From assembly GCF_000026945.1 (NCBI RefSeq), contig NC_012863.1, positions 62,001 through 126,000 of the forward strand: 64,000 nt of DNA, in the 5' to 3' direction. The notes beneath the pieces are model-generated. The model did no database searches. It was not told the DNA's origin and worked only from the letters and a program-made list of their open reading frames with translations. The position numbers and the translations under genes were made by a program. This stretch comes from Candida dubliniensis CD36. Its lineage: Eukaryota > Ascomycota > Pichiomycetes > Serinales > Debaryomycetaceae. Of this stretch, positions 10,386-20,120 are shown one piece after another; the first letter of the stretch is position 1, and each line of letters opens with the position of its first letter.

Positions 10386-10596
10386 GTTATATGTATCGAT
10401 TATGTAGGAGACAGAAAAAGAAAAGAAAAATGAATATAGAATAAATAATTCACAGGGACTTGTGTTTTGTTTCACAATCTCTCTCTTCTTTTTTTTTTTT
10501 TCTCTCTGCCAAAAAAAAAAATAATAAAACAACCCAAATTTCATCTTGTCAAATCAATAAAACGCCCTCCTAATAACTACATCCCTCGTCAACACT

Positions 10597-11157
10597 ATGA
10601 GTCTCCAAATGTCATTAGTATTTTGCACCTTAATTGGTCAAATGATTACTTTATTGGTTTTAGTTTTACCATTACCCTATGTTGTTCGACAAAAAATCGT
10701 CGACTTGACATTTGCATTGCAAAAGAACCAAAACTTTCGAGTTGGAATTGTGTTTTCTATCATATTGATGAGTTTACAACTTTTAGATTGCATACAAAGG
10801 TTGAATAAATATGCAGATGCCGAAACCAACCCACATTTCCCGGGAATTGATTACGATCGATTGGCCAGTAAATTTTATTCTCAAAGAAACCTCTACTTGA
10901 GTGGCGCAATTTTATACTTGCAAGTTGCTATTGGAACTGTCGTTACTATTGTTAGAAAAATGGTTTTGAAGGAAAAACTTTACCGTGAAGCAAACATAAA
11001 GCCAGCAACAGATGATGAAGCTACAGAAGTTGAGAAATTGAAGCACTTGATTGATTTGAAACAACAAGACATTGATACATTTAAGAAGCAAGTTGAAGGT
11101 TTACAAAAAGCTTACAACTCTTTGACACCACAAGAAGAGAAAAACAAGAATGAATAA
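10597..11157 (+). CDS. YET3: BAP31/Yet-family ER membrane protein
   Basis: A 186-residue protein with three hydrophobic segments (about residues 5-25, 44-62 and 105-122) followed by a coiled-coil cytosolic tail from about 140 (EVEKLKHLIDLKQQDIDTFKKQVEGLQKAY). This is the layout of BAP31 in animals and Yet1/Yet3 in yeast, which sit in the ER, interact with the translocon and, in yeast, with Scs2 in inositol-gene regulation. The tail ends in NKNE and lacks the KKxx retrieval motif of mammalian BAP31. It converges on SYP1 with 145 bp between the stop codons. Which Yet paralogue it matches best cannot be settled here; the YET3 symbol is tentative. Confidence 0.8.
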   Translation: MSLQMSLVFCTLIGQMITLLVLVLPLPYVVRQKIVDLTFALQKNQNFRVGIVFSIILMSLQLLDCIQRLNKYADAETNPHFPGIDYDRLASKFYSQRNLYLSGAILYLQVAIGTVVTIVRKMVLKEKLYREANIKPATDDEATEVEKLKHLIDLKQQDIDTFKKQVEGLQKAYNSLTPQEEKNKNE

Positions 11158-11302
11158 GACCAAGTCTTATCAATATCGTAGTGTGATGATCATAATATCA
11201 TACACGAGAGCTGTGTATTTATTTAAAAATACAAAAATGTTGCTGTATACTATATATATATATATTTTTTTTTTCTCTTCTCTTATTTTGGCGGGAGATA
11301 AC

Positions 11303-13732
11303 TCAAAGATGACCGCTGTAACTACCACTTACCAAATTTCTGAACGTAGGAATCTCTTCGCCGTTCTCATTGTAAATACTGCAGTATTTAACTTGTGGGT
11401 CCTTAACTTGAAATTTAATCTGTACTCCTGACTCGTGTTCTGAACCCAACCCATTTGTCATAAATCTAGCTATCAAACGCTCTTCACCATTCAACGTGAG
11501 TGACAGTGGATATCTCCACGTTATTCTGTTCTTCTCTTTATTGAACGCACCTTGAGGTTTTGAGGAAGCCGAGGTTGCTTCAATGTCATGATTCAAAGCC
11601 ACAGAGACAACAAAGTTTTCCAACACCAAAGGTGTGGTTGAACGAATGCTGACCATTAAACTCGATTGATGAGGTTCAAATTTCCAAATCTGTTGGATTA
11701 TCACAGGTACCTGTGTTGGTTTCAAAAGATATTTCAAACCGCCAAGAGTTTTGGAGGTGATAAAAGCTGGATTTATTTTATACTTGCCCTGACCCAAATC
11801 TTCAATAAAAGTCTTGTTTACAAGGACCTTATCAAAACTATTAGGAATAGTGACAACAAGTGGGTCGGAAGTATTGCCGTTATAGTTAAAAGCCACTTCT
11901 CCAACCACTTGCGATTTAATCAACTGTCCATCCTTGAAGCTGGCATTGATGACTTCGGCAATAGAAGAACTCAATCCGAGGGTGGCGGCTAAGTTTTCAT
12001 GTTTAAAGTCATTTTTCAACAACGAATGGCCCGTGTCTTGACTTGCTAATGGGGCCATAACTGAATCTCTTCCAGAATGAGAAGCAACGGGTAAATTATG
12101 GAAAATAGCTGAATCTCTTACAGCTGGTTCATCATGGTGCAAAACCTTTCTCGAAGGTGGAGGTGGCGGAGCAAGGGTCTTCTCGGAAGACAAATTTGGG
12201 TCTGGCATCTGTGCAAAGACATTTTGCTCAGATCTTGGTGTAGCAGAGATAGGGTTGGAATCATCCCCTGCTTCAAACGAGTAAATGCCATCACTACTTT
12301 GTCTAGATCTGGAAGATTGAGGTACAGGCGCCGGTGGTTGAGTAGTGAATGGGGAAGGTACGGGCTGGACTTCTAAATTGTGTTTTTCAAGTAACGAGGC
12401 TCTACGTTCTTCAGTAGAAGAATCATCCGAATCATTGTATTTAATCACATTTGGAGAATCAACAGGTTCCGGTAATGGTTTAATAGAACCACCAAATCCA
12501 TCGTGAGTAGGTGTAACCGGCGACAAGGTCTGTGTGGGCACACTAACTCTGGGTTGTTGATTTTCACTACTCTTTTCTGGACCATTTTGTATAGGTGGGA
12601 ACTGTTCTTTTTGTACTTCTGAAACAGGTTCTAGTGATTTGGTATGTGGAGCTTCCGGCTGGGGAATTTCCGGCTGGGGTTTCTCCACGTGTTGCGAAGG
12701 TTCAATCAAAGGCAGCTGCTGGTGCTCATGCTGTCTTGAAATGGCAGTGCTAGACTCATCTCTATGGAAACGGTCAATAAAAGATCTTCTCGTTGAGTTG
12801 CTACGAGACAACATCGAAGAATTTCTTGTTCTTGTAGGTGGCAAGGAAACTTCAGATAATGATTCATCTTCAGCAATGGATTCAGCACCAGCAAACTTTT
12901 CCTTCTTTTTCTTCCTGCCAAAAATCGATCCGACTTTGGATTTTAGTTTTGAAGGTTTCTTTGGAGATGCTGATTTTTCCAGTTTAGCGAATGAGCTACT
13001 TCTTCTTTGCTTATTGTTTGGTGCTGCGGTAGGAGGATGCTGGCCCTGATGCTGGAATCCTCTCTGCGGGGTTGCAAATTGAGTGTTCACCAAATATTTT
13101 AATTGGTTCTGCATTTCTGCATCCAATTTGAAGCTTCCCAAAAGATAATTAGTAGAGTTTTCATTATTTTTCAAATCCTTGGTTAATCTACCATTGTGTA
13201 GTTGGAAGAAATTCAAGATTATATCAAACATCACTTGAATCTCAATTTTTTTAAAATCTTCCAAATTTTGAAAACCTTGTGGTGCTTTGTAGTTCCACTG
13301 TATCTCGCCTTCTCTATTCAAATTACCGCTTATTTCTTGCAACTCTTGTCCATTAACTATTAATTCAGAAACACGAACATCTTTTTCTACCAACTCTCTT
13401 AATGGATTGATGATTTCCTGTCTCAAATGTTTATTGATAGTTTCGTTGTTGTCGTGTTCGGTCTTTATGGCATTAACCAAGCAGTTCCAGTTACGAGGAA
13501 AATTGTTAAAGCCAACACTGCTTCGCTCTGCTATTTTGTTGGCCTCATCAATCAATTGTTGTAACCCCTGAGTATAGCCTTCCAATGTTGAGCTATAATG
13601 TTTGAACCATGTAATTAAATCCTTGTTCAATCCAGTGGAGCCAGTTATTACGTTAGGAATAATTGCTGCCGCCTGTTGTGGGGTTTTGGATGTTAATATA
13701 GTTGTTGCAAAATTGAAATCCTGATCAGTCAT
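11303..13732 (-). CDS. SYP1: Syp1/FCHo-like endocytic F-BAR and mu-homology-domain protein
   Basis: An 809-residue protein. The N-terminal ~260 residues form an F-BAR helix bundle (TWFKHYSSTLEGYTQGLQ, then RQEIINPLRELVEKD). Next comes a long basic/serine/proline linker (KLKSKVGSIFGRKKKKEKF, many PxxP stretches). The C-terminal ~260 residues are a mu-homology domain (AFNYNGNTSDPLVVTIPN, WKFEPHQSSLMVSIRS, ITWRYPLSL). This is the Syp1/FCHo1-2 architecture. These proteins arrive first at endocytic sites, bend membrane and recruit cargo adaptors such as Ede1 partners; yeast Syp1 also affects septin dynamics. Start is the CAT at 13730-13732. The upstream side carries the relic described at 13964-14698. 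Confidence 0.88.
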   Translation of the reverse strand: MTDQDFNFATTILTSKTPQQAAAIIPNVITGSTGLNKDLITWFKHYSSTLEGYTQGLQQLIDEANKIAERSSVGFNNFPRNWNCLVNAIKTEHDNNETINKHLRQEIINPLRELVEKDVRVSELIVNGQELQEISGNLNREGEIQWNYKAPQGFQNLEDFKKIEIQVMFDIILNFFQLHNGRLTKDLKNNENSTNYLLGSFKLDAEMQNQLKYLVNTQFATPQRGFQHQGQHPPTAAPNNKQRRSSSFAKLEKSASPKKPSKLKSKVGSIFGRKKKKEKFAGAESIAEDESLSEVSLPPTRTRNSSMLSRSNSTRRSFIDRFHRDESSTAISRQHEHQQLPLIEPSQHVEKPQPEIPQPEAPHTKSLEPVSEVQKEQFPPIQNGPEKSSENQQPRVSVPTQTLSPVTPTHDGFGGSIKPLPEPVDSPNVIKYNDSDDSSTEERRASLLEKHNLEVQPVPSPFTTQPPAPVPQSSRSRQSSDGIYSFEAGDDSNPISATPRSEQNVFAQMPDPNLSSEKTLAPPPPPSRKVLHHDEPAVRDSAIFHNLPVASHSGRDSVMAPLASQDTGHSLLKNDFKHENLAATLGLSSSIAEVINASFKDGQLIKSQVVGEVAFNYNGNTSDPLVVTIPNSFDKVLVNKTFIEDLGQGKYKINPAFITSKTLGGLKYLLKPTQVPVIIQQIWKFEPHQSSLMVSIRSTTPLVLENFVVSVALNHDIEATSASSKPQGAFNKEKNRITWRYPLSLTLNGEERLIARFMTNGLGSEHESGVQIKFQVKDPQVKYCSIYNENGEEIPTFRNLVSGSYSGHL

Positions 13733-13963
13733 CTATTAAGGTTTGAAATTTTAAATGAACCAACCAGTTGATATTTGTGGAGAGAACTCAGTTGATAGGT
13801 GTATGCTTTCGTTTTGTTATTGTAACCGGTTCACTCGGGGACAGTTTTTCTTTTCTTTTTTTTTTTTTTCCCTTTTTTGGTGGTTTTGTTGTTTTGGTTT
13901 TGGTGGTTTTACGTTTTTTGCCTTCATACACGTTTCTTGCTCATTGTATTTCCACGGTTAATA

Positions 13964-14698
13964 CTAAACCAAAATGCCGATATTAACATATGTTGAATCA
14001 AACACCAGTATATCAGAACCAGGAAATTTGTAACGTTTGATATTTCTAGCACTCAGTGAAAGAATACCTATCATGAAAACAAAAGTAAGTAGGCCAAACA
14101 AAATAAGGTATTTGAAAGAGAATTCAGAGAATTTGTAACAACCAATCAAATTGTTGTATGTTATCTCAATGCCATGGAAGTGATTCAACAAGAAAATCTT
14201 TTTTAAGATTATTTTCTTGTTTATACCATTTCAAGAAAGGGATGTATGGAGCACCAAGAATTAATTCTAATCACTGCTATCGATTTGAGAGACAACCAAC
14301 AATCGTGTATTAAATTGTTCTGGAAATTCATATTCTTTTATAAATTAAACACAAAATATTACTGGCTACTATATATATGCGACATTACTTGCCATTCTCG
14401 GTACAGTTGTTTTCAAAATAAATGCCATCTCCATTATAATACTCATTAAGCTAAATGTCTCGATAATTAACTCCCCAATTAAAGTTACTTGAATACGAAC
14501 ATTGTTTTTGAATTTTGTGTAATTGTAAAAGCCAGTTGACCCAAGATTTACGAAGAAGTCTTGACTTGCTTGTGGATGTCCTTTTGACGACAACAGATTC
14601 ACCCCATATCATACAGCTTGCATTTTGTACAAAATCTCTTACTAACAGCATCGCTGAAAAGCATCTGCAAATATACTAACAACTGTTTCGCTATACAT
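13964..14698 (-). pseudogene. Decayed membrane-protein gene between SYP1 and MEP2
   Basis: Read on the minus strand, protein-like segments follow one another in shifting frames. An ATG start at 14696-14698 begins MYSETVVSIFADAFQR and soon stops. A frame from 14602 runs through SQDFFVNLGSTGFYNYTKF and a hydrophobic IIMEMAFILK stretch to stops near 14370, then continues in the same frame as KEYEFPEQFNTRLLVVSQID. After a shift it becomes LGAPYIPFLKWYKQENNLKK, then a further shift gives FSFKYLILFGLLTFVFMIGI and DILVFDSTYV before a stop at 13964. Several stops and at least three frameshifts are needed to read it through, so it looks like an old inactivated gene of roughly 230 codons. I do not recognise the family. 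It could also be chance AT-rich coding-like sequence. Confidence 0.45.
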
Positions 14699-14755
14699 CT
14701 ATAGAATTAGTAACTGCATTAGTTTGTTAATTCTGGAATTTCTCCTGTATATTGC

Positions 14756-14923
14756 TTATCTATAATTTTTTTTGCAATTCATTTTTTTTTTTTTTCTGGG
14801 AAGTTCTTTATCAGTGTGAAAAATCTTTGCATCGGTATTGTGATTGGCTGATGATTAATTACGATATTGTGATTTCCACCGTTACACTTTTTAGGTATTC
14901 AGAAATTCGAGATGTATATAAAG
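14756..14923 (+). promoter_or_regulatory. MEP2 promoter elements: two GATA-factor sites and TATA box
   Basis: TTATC (reverse GATAA) occurs at 14756-14760 and 14808-14812, about 226 and 174 bp before the MEP2 ATG. A TATATAAAG box lies at 14915-14923, 59 bp before it. GATAA cores are the binding sites of Gln3 and Gat1, known activators of C. albicans MEP2 under nitrogen limitation. Confidence 0.65.
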
Positions 14924-14981
14924 ATCCCGTAGTATCCTTTTTCATTGTTCACACACTCACTAAGTAAACATAACAACCAAT

Positions 14982-16424
14982 ATGTCTGGAAATTTCACGG
15001 AAACAGGTACAGGTGGAGATGTGTTTAAAGTCGACTTGAATGAACAATTTGACCGTGCCGATATGGTATGGATTGGTACTGCAAGTGTTTTGGTATGGAT
15101 CATGATTCCTGGTGTGGGACTCTTGTATTCAGGGATCTCGCGTAAGAAGCATGCATTGTCGTTGATGTGGGCTGCGTTGATGGCTGCGTGTGTGGCAGCC
15201 TTCCAGTGGTTCTGGTGGGGGTACTCGTTGGTGTTTGCCCACAATGGTTCTGTGTTTTTGGGAACCTTGCAAAACTTTTGTCTCAAGGATGTTTTAGGGG
15301 CACCCAGTATTGTCAAAACGGTTCCTGATATTTTGTTCTGTTTATACCAAGGGATGTTTGCTGCTGTCACTGCTATTTTAATGGCTGGTGCCGGGTGCGA
15401 GCGTGCACGATTAGGACCGATGATGGTGTTTTTGTTTATCTGGTTGACTATTGTGTACTGTCCTATTGCCTATTGGACATGGGGCGGAAATGGTTGGTTG
15501 GTCAACTTGGGAGCATTGGATTTCGCTGGTGGCGGTCCAGTTCACGAAAACTCTGGTTTTGCTGCTTTGGCATACTCGCTCTGGTTGGGTAAGAGACATG
15601 ACCCTGTTGCCAAAGGCAAAGTTCCAAAATACAAGCCACATTCAGTTTCCTCCATTGTTATGGGCACGATCTTTCTCTGGTTTGGCTGGTACGGTTTCAA
15701 TGGTGGGTCTACAGGTAACTCTTCCATGCGTTCGTGGTACGCCTGTGTCAACACCAACCTTGCTGCTGCAACCGGGGGGTTGACTTGGATGTTTGTTGAT
15801 TGGTTTAGAACTGGCGGCAAATGGTCGACTGTTGGCTTGTGCATGGGCGCAATTGCTGGTCTCGTTGGAATCACTCCTGCTGCTGGCTACGTTCCTGTTT
15901 ACACGTCGATAATTTTCGGCATTGTTCCAGCCATTATCTGTAACTTTGCTGTTGACATAAAGGACTTGTTGCAGATTGACGACGGTATGGACGTGTGGGC
16001 GCTCCATGGTGTTGGTGGATTTGTTGGTAACTTTATGACGGGATTATTTGCTGCAGACTATGTTGCCATGATTGACGGAACTGAGATTGACGGTGGGTGG
16101 ATAAACCACCACTGGAAACAATTGGGGTACCAGTTGGCAGGAAGTTGTGCTGTAGCTGCGTGGTCGTTCACTGTTACATCGATCATTTTGCTTGCTATGG
16201 ACAGAATCCCATTTCTCAGAATCCGTCTCCACGAAGACGAGGAAATGTTGGGTACCGACTTGGCACAAATTGGGGAATATGCCTATTATGCTGATGAAGA
16301 TCCTGAGACCAACCCATATGTATTGGAACCTATCCGCTCTACCAATATAAGCCAACCGTTACCCCATATTGACGGTGTTGCTGATGGGTCTAGCAATAAT
16401 GAGTCGGGAGAAGCTAAAAATTAA
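14982..16424 (+). CDS. MEP2: Mep2 high-affinity ammonium permease and filamentation sensor
   Basis: A 480-residue Amt/Mep/Rh protein with eleven membrane helices and an extracellular N-terminus. The pore twin histidines are His188 (GGGPVHENSG) and His342 (WALHGVGGFVGNF). The C-terminal tail contains Ser453 (EPIRSTN), the phosphorylation site of the Npr1 kinase that opens the channel in C. albicans Mep2, so both length and numbering match that protein. Mep2 imports ammonium at low supply and signals nitrogen limitation to trigger hyphal growth. There is no in-frame CTG in the gene, and TTG dominates leucine, as expected in the CUG-Ser clade. GATA sites upstream fit nitrogen control. The stop is 79 bp from the stop of the convergent OPT7-like gene. 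Confidence 0.97.
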   Translation: MSGNFTETGTGGDVFKVDLNEQFDRADMVWIGTASVLVWIMIPGVGLLYSGISRKKHALSLMWAALMAACVAAFQWFWWGYSLVFAHNGSVFLGTLQNFCLKDVLGAPSIVKTVPDILFCLYQGMFAAVTAILMAGAGCERARLGPMMVFLFIWLTIVYCPIAYWTWGGNGWLVNLGALDFAGGGPVHENSGFAALAYSLWLGKRHDPVAKGKVPKYKPHSVSSIVMGTIFLWFGWYGFNGGSTGNSSMRSWYACVNTNLAAATGGLTWMFVDWFRTGGKWSTVGLCMGAIAGLVGITPAAGYVPVYTSIIFGIVPAIICNFAVDIKDLLQIDDGMDVWALHGVGGFVGNFMTGLFAADYVAMIDGTEIDGGWINHHWKQLGYQLAGSCAVAAWSFTVTSIILLAMDRIPFLRIRLHEDEEMLGTDLAQIGEYAYYADEDPETNPYVLEPIRSTNISQPLPHIDGVADGSSNNESGEAKN

Positions 16425-16503
16425 TTCAGTTCTATTTTTTTTTTTGTTTTTAATATTTCATATCAGTTATTTAATACAAGTAATATACAACAGTATAGAA
16501 TGC

Positions 16504-18747
16504 TCAACTCATAGCAAAACATCTCTCCACACTTTTACCATTATTGCCCCACCATTCAGGGAAGTTGACGGTTTTACCGGCAGAGAAGAACAAGAAAATA
16601 AGTAAAATACTCAAATTAAGACCAGTATCCAATGCAGCAGCTAGCAAATAATTGTACTTTTTCCACAAACTGTGCTTGTATCGGAATGCCCAAAACATAG
16701 TTATGGTACCCCCTATGAATTTGGAAAAATAGCCAGTTGAAAGATTACCATAGAAGGTGCTCATAGTAGAAAAGAACACAGTTGTGTTCCACAAATGAAA
16801 CTTCAATTTTGATTTGGGAAATAATCGGTGAAGAAGATACAATACTAATGGGGCACCAGCACCAAGTAAAAACCCATATGGCAATACAGGATAGTTTTTA
16901 AATAATCTATCTGGACCCAAAATCACATACTGCACGGCATTGGTGTTATAACCGACAATTGTCTGGCCCGTCCATTGATGAAGTTTGTCAACTTTTGTGC
17001 CGTCCAAGAAATCTCTCTTGGTCAGGATCACCCACTTTAAGGCAGCGTAGTTGATGGGAACACCAATTAGTTCACCAAATATCTGGGAAAAGAATACTGC
17101 TCTTTGTGAAATATGCATATAATGGGCAATTTTTTGATCATTGAGAATATATTGGGCTCTGTAAAATAAATCTCCACCAACTGCACCATACACCATAGCT
17201 CCTGCTGGATGCCTTGAAGTTTTGTGCTGGATCATATAACCATATAATAACTCATTGAAGGTACCAATGGGCAACTGGAAGTTGGATAGAGCGTATAGCC
17301 AAACTAAAGGGGTGACAATTACAGCACCAAAGGCAACTCCCACAAGAAGACACCACCACGGCATGAACAACGAATCGGTTGCAAATATTACCAATAGAGT
17401 GACAAATGCGCATATGAAAAGAATAACGTACCAATACAACGGGACTTCTTCATAGGCGGCTTGGAGCCTATTTAACCTATCAGTATATTGCAAGTTTATG
17501 GACCCTTTTTGTTTCCTTGACGTCACCAATCTTTTAAGCGACCCAGATAAGCTTTTGTATCCAAAAGCAACAACCCACATAAACCCACTAACATATGCTG
17601 CGTAATCAAAAAACATGTTCCAAGCACGCTGGGCACCAAGATGCACTGGTCCAAGTTCTGCGTATCTAGTTTCATTCAATCTTAAATTTGTTGTGAGCAA
17701 CTCAGTAGTTGGATATTTTGTGCCGTTACCTAGAAACAAACTGTTTGACATTAACCCATAATGATAACTCGAAAGATTTCCCCATTTGGCAGCTGGTATC
17801 AATATCCATGCGCCAAGAACAAATGCTGCAAATTGTACCACTTGGACCCAGTACGGATACAACATAATACTAGACGTGATATTTGACCAATCAAGAGAAA
17901 GATTAAGAAATCCCATACCACCGAGACCAGACCCAATGAAATTGGCCGTGTAATTTTCCGGAGCAACCCAACAAAGAAACGCCAACGAGGAAGTCATGGG
18001 GAAAATATATTCAGGGAAAAACTGCCATGCACATAAACCGATCAAGACAAAGAAGAATACTTTCATTTGCTTTGAAGCTTGTTTAGCGTCTTTATCACTT
18101 TTGTTTTGGGTTTGAAACAATGTTGTTTGCATCAAAGCTTGTGGCCAAGTGAATTGCGGGTCGTACAATAAGAAATTTCTGGCGATACCGGCAAAGGAGT
18201 AGCCAATAAAGACTATCATCCACATGAAAAAAATGGCGACAGCAGGATTCACGGATTCGCCATAAAAAAGTTCTGCTAAAGCCAAAGGATTAGTTCCCAT
18301 GCTTCCAGTTGCACCACTGTTGGCAGTGATTGTGATCAAAACCGTTTCCTTAATTGACCACGGCCCTGGATTTAGATTGAAAGAGAATCTTCCAAACCCA
18401 ACTTGTTTCTTAGGGAGAACCCTAGCTAGCCACTTGCCGCACCAATGTGATGCTATTTGAACAAAAAAAATGGAATATGCTGCTGACGTTGTACGGAAAG
18501 AATTCATCGTATCAATAAACGCCCCAGGTATGATGAAGATTATTGATAATATAAAGTAGCGGAAAGTAAGCACTGGAATAGTGGGATCATCTTCTAAGGG
18601 AACGATCTCTCGGACCACCTTTGGTAGCTCTTCAATATCAGGTTCTAAAGCATCTTCAGAATTGGACTCAGTGTCTCGTTCATGAACATCCACTTGTGGA
18701 TCACCATTCTTGGAAATTGTTTTAACAAATTCAGCCTCTTTGGACAT
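16504..18747 (-). CDS. OPT7: Oligopeptide/glutathione transporter of the OPT family (Opt7-like)
   Basis: A 747-residue polytopic protein with many membrane segments. It has the OPT hallmarks NPGPWSIKE and the GGDLFYRAQY / HYMHISQR region of the second half. The N-terminal ~70 residues are acidic and cytosolic. OPT proteins import tetra- to octapeptides or glutathione with protons. C. albicans has a family of these, and Opt7 is known for glutathione uptake. The position directly downstream and convergent to MEP2, and before PGA10, is the C. albicans gene order. GATAA cores on the upstream side at 18775-18779 and 18863-18867, and a CACGTG at 18887-18892, suggest nitrogen- and possibly sulphur-linked control. 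The exact substrate cannot be read from the sequence. Confidence 0.9.
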   Translation of the reverse strand: MSKEAEFVKTISKNGDPQVDVHERDTESNSEDALEPDIEELPKVVREIVPLEDDPTIPVLTFRYFILSIIFIIPGAFIDTMNSFRTTSAAYSIFFVQIASHWCGKWLARVLPKKQVGFGRFSFNLNPGPWSIKETVLITITANSGATGSMGTNPLALAELFYGESVNPAVAIFFMWMIVFIGYSFAGIARNFLLYDPQFTWPQALMQTTLFQTQNKSDKDAKQASKQMKVFFFVLIGLCAWQFFPEYIFPMTSSLAFLCWVAPENYTANFIGSGLGGMGFLNLSLDWSNITSSIMLYPYWVQVVQFAAFVLGAWILIPAAKWGNLSSYHYGLMSNSLFLGNGTKYPTTELLTTNLRLNETRYAELGPVHLGAQRAWNMFFDYAAYVSGFMWVVAFGYKSLSGSLKRLVTSRKQKGSINLQYTDRLNRLQAAYEEVPLYWYVILFICAFVTLLVIFATDSLFMPWWCLLVGVAFGAVIVTPLVWLYALSNFQLPIGTFNELLYGYMIQHKTSRHPAGAMVYGAVGGDLFYRAQYILNDQKIAHYMHISQRAVFFSQIFGELIGVPINYAALKWVILTKRDFLDGTKVDKLHQWTGQTIVGYNTNAVQYVILGPDRLFKNYPVLPYGFLLGAGAPLVLYLLHRLFPKSKLKFHLWNTTVFFSTMSTFYGNLSTGYFSKFIGGTITMFWAFRYKHSLWKKYNYLLAAALDTGLNLSILLIFLFFSAGKTVNFPEWWGNNGKSVERCFAMS

Positions 18748-20120
18748 CGTGATTGTGATTGCTTCGATATCTCAGATAATACTTTCTTAAAAGGGGTTTT
18801 TGGTTAATTTTATAGTTGGATTTAAAGTCTAAGATGACGCTAGATGTCATTCTATTATTGTTGATAATGCCGCAAATAAGCAATTCCACGTGATCTCCAA
18901 TTTAGATTATTGAGTTAATGAAAAAAAGAAATGCCAACTGTGGAGGAACTGAACCACCTGACGAGTGTTGAGATGGACATTAGTCATCGTACGCTGCACA
19001 AACATACTTATCAAGAATACATACCTTCTCAAGTTCCTTATGGTTGCGTTATGTTAAGATCGTCGAAGTTCGCTCTATCCAGGTGGAATCTAAGAGAAAC
19101 CAAAAATAGTCTTTTTCACGGTTGCCAAGAAGAAAATGGCCATAAAATAAAATCAGGTACAAAAACGAAAGCATTTGAATGTCAGAAGTACGTTCATGCA
19201 ATTGCACCATACTCAACTAAAATCAGTAACTACATGGATAGAGTTCAACATGTAAGTATTAGGACCAGCCCTTAATGCTAATGGAGAGAGCGTATGGAAT
19301 TTAATTAATTGTTATGGTTATGGCTACAGATCGCACGGCATAAACATAAGCCCATCCTACTCATGCGTCTTTCTGTCATTGCAAATGCGCCACAGTTGGG
19401 CTTAAGAATACATCAACGGCAAAAAAAAAAAAAATCCTTAGGTTTAGAAGTTGTTGTAAAACAGGATCTGCAATATTTTATGTGCAGTCCTTTCAAATGG
19501 AATTCAGAGAGTTCGACGAATCCTCTGTCTATTGCTATTTTATATTTGGTATAGTTTTGTATATACTTTCTCTTAATAATCAAACATCCTTACTATTATT
19601 ATTTATTGTCAACGTATACAGATAATTACGCATCGAAGCTATAGAAAGTTAGAGCACCCCAGATTATCAGTATATGGACAATTTAATAAATCCTAGGAAT
19701 ACTTCAAAGTCAATCATGTAAGCAGTGGACAATAAAATAGAGATTGTAATTGGCTTCAAACCAACAAATAAAAAAGAATAATTTTTTTTAGTAAAGGTAC
19801 ACTTGGTAAGAAATACAGTAATTTTTCACTATTCAGGATACAATTGTTGTGATAATAACCAAAGACGAAGAAAGTTTCTTTGGCACCAACTATTCAAACC
19901 AACGAGACAGAACCGAATGTCGCAAACTCGTTTAAGCAATAGCGAATTTGTGCATTCAGTTTATTCTGTTTGCATAGCAATCTCTAATCCCAATAAACAC
20001 AGAAAGTGGGTCCAAAGTACCTTGCTCGCAAATCTTATTAGTGATACATACTTAAATATTCTATCTAATGATACATAAAAACGGACATATATTAGTTATG
20101 AATTAACAAAAGTATATAAC
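18748..20120. other. Intergenic region between OPT7 and PGA10 (1.37 kb)
   Basis: The OPT7 side (18748-18900) holds two GATAA cores (18775-18779, 18863-18867) and CACGTG at 18887-18892. The rest contains small open frames (largest 114 codons at 18931-19275) without domain, codon bias or homology that I can recognise. I see no transposon ends. Confidence 0.5.

Noticed and set aside
12639..13049. 136-codon frame antisense to SYP1
   Set aside because: It is the reverse shadow of the low-complexity linker, with a cysteine- and phenylalanine-rich nonsense composition.
14193..14220. Near-palindrome AAGAAAATCTT...AAGATTATTTTCTT
   Set aside because: Imperfect, AT-rich and inside the decayed frame; not distinguishable from chance.
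15542..16007. Overlapping antisense frames in MEP2
   Set aside because: Shadows of a highly biased, strongly coding plus-strand gene.
18931..19554. Two plus-strand frames (114 and 81 codons) between OPT7 and PGA10
   Set aside because: No domain or conserved motif, and the second starts at TTG and runs through poly(A). Not enough support for genes.
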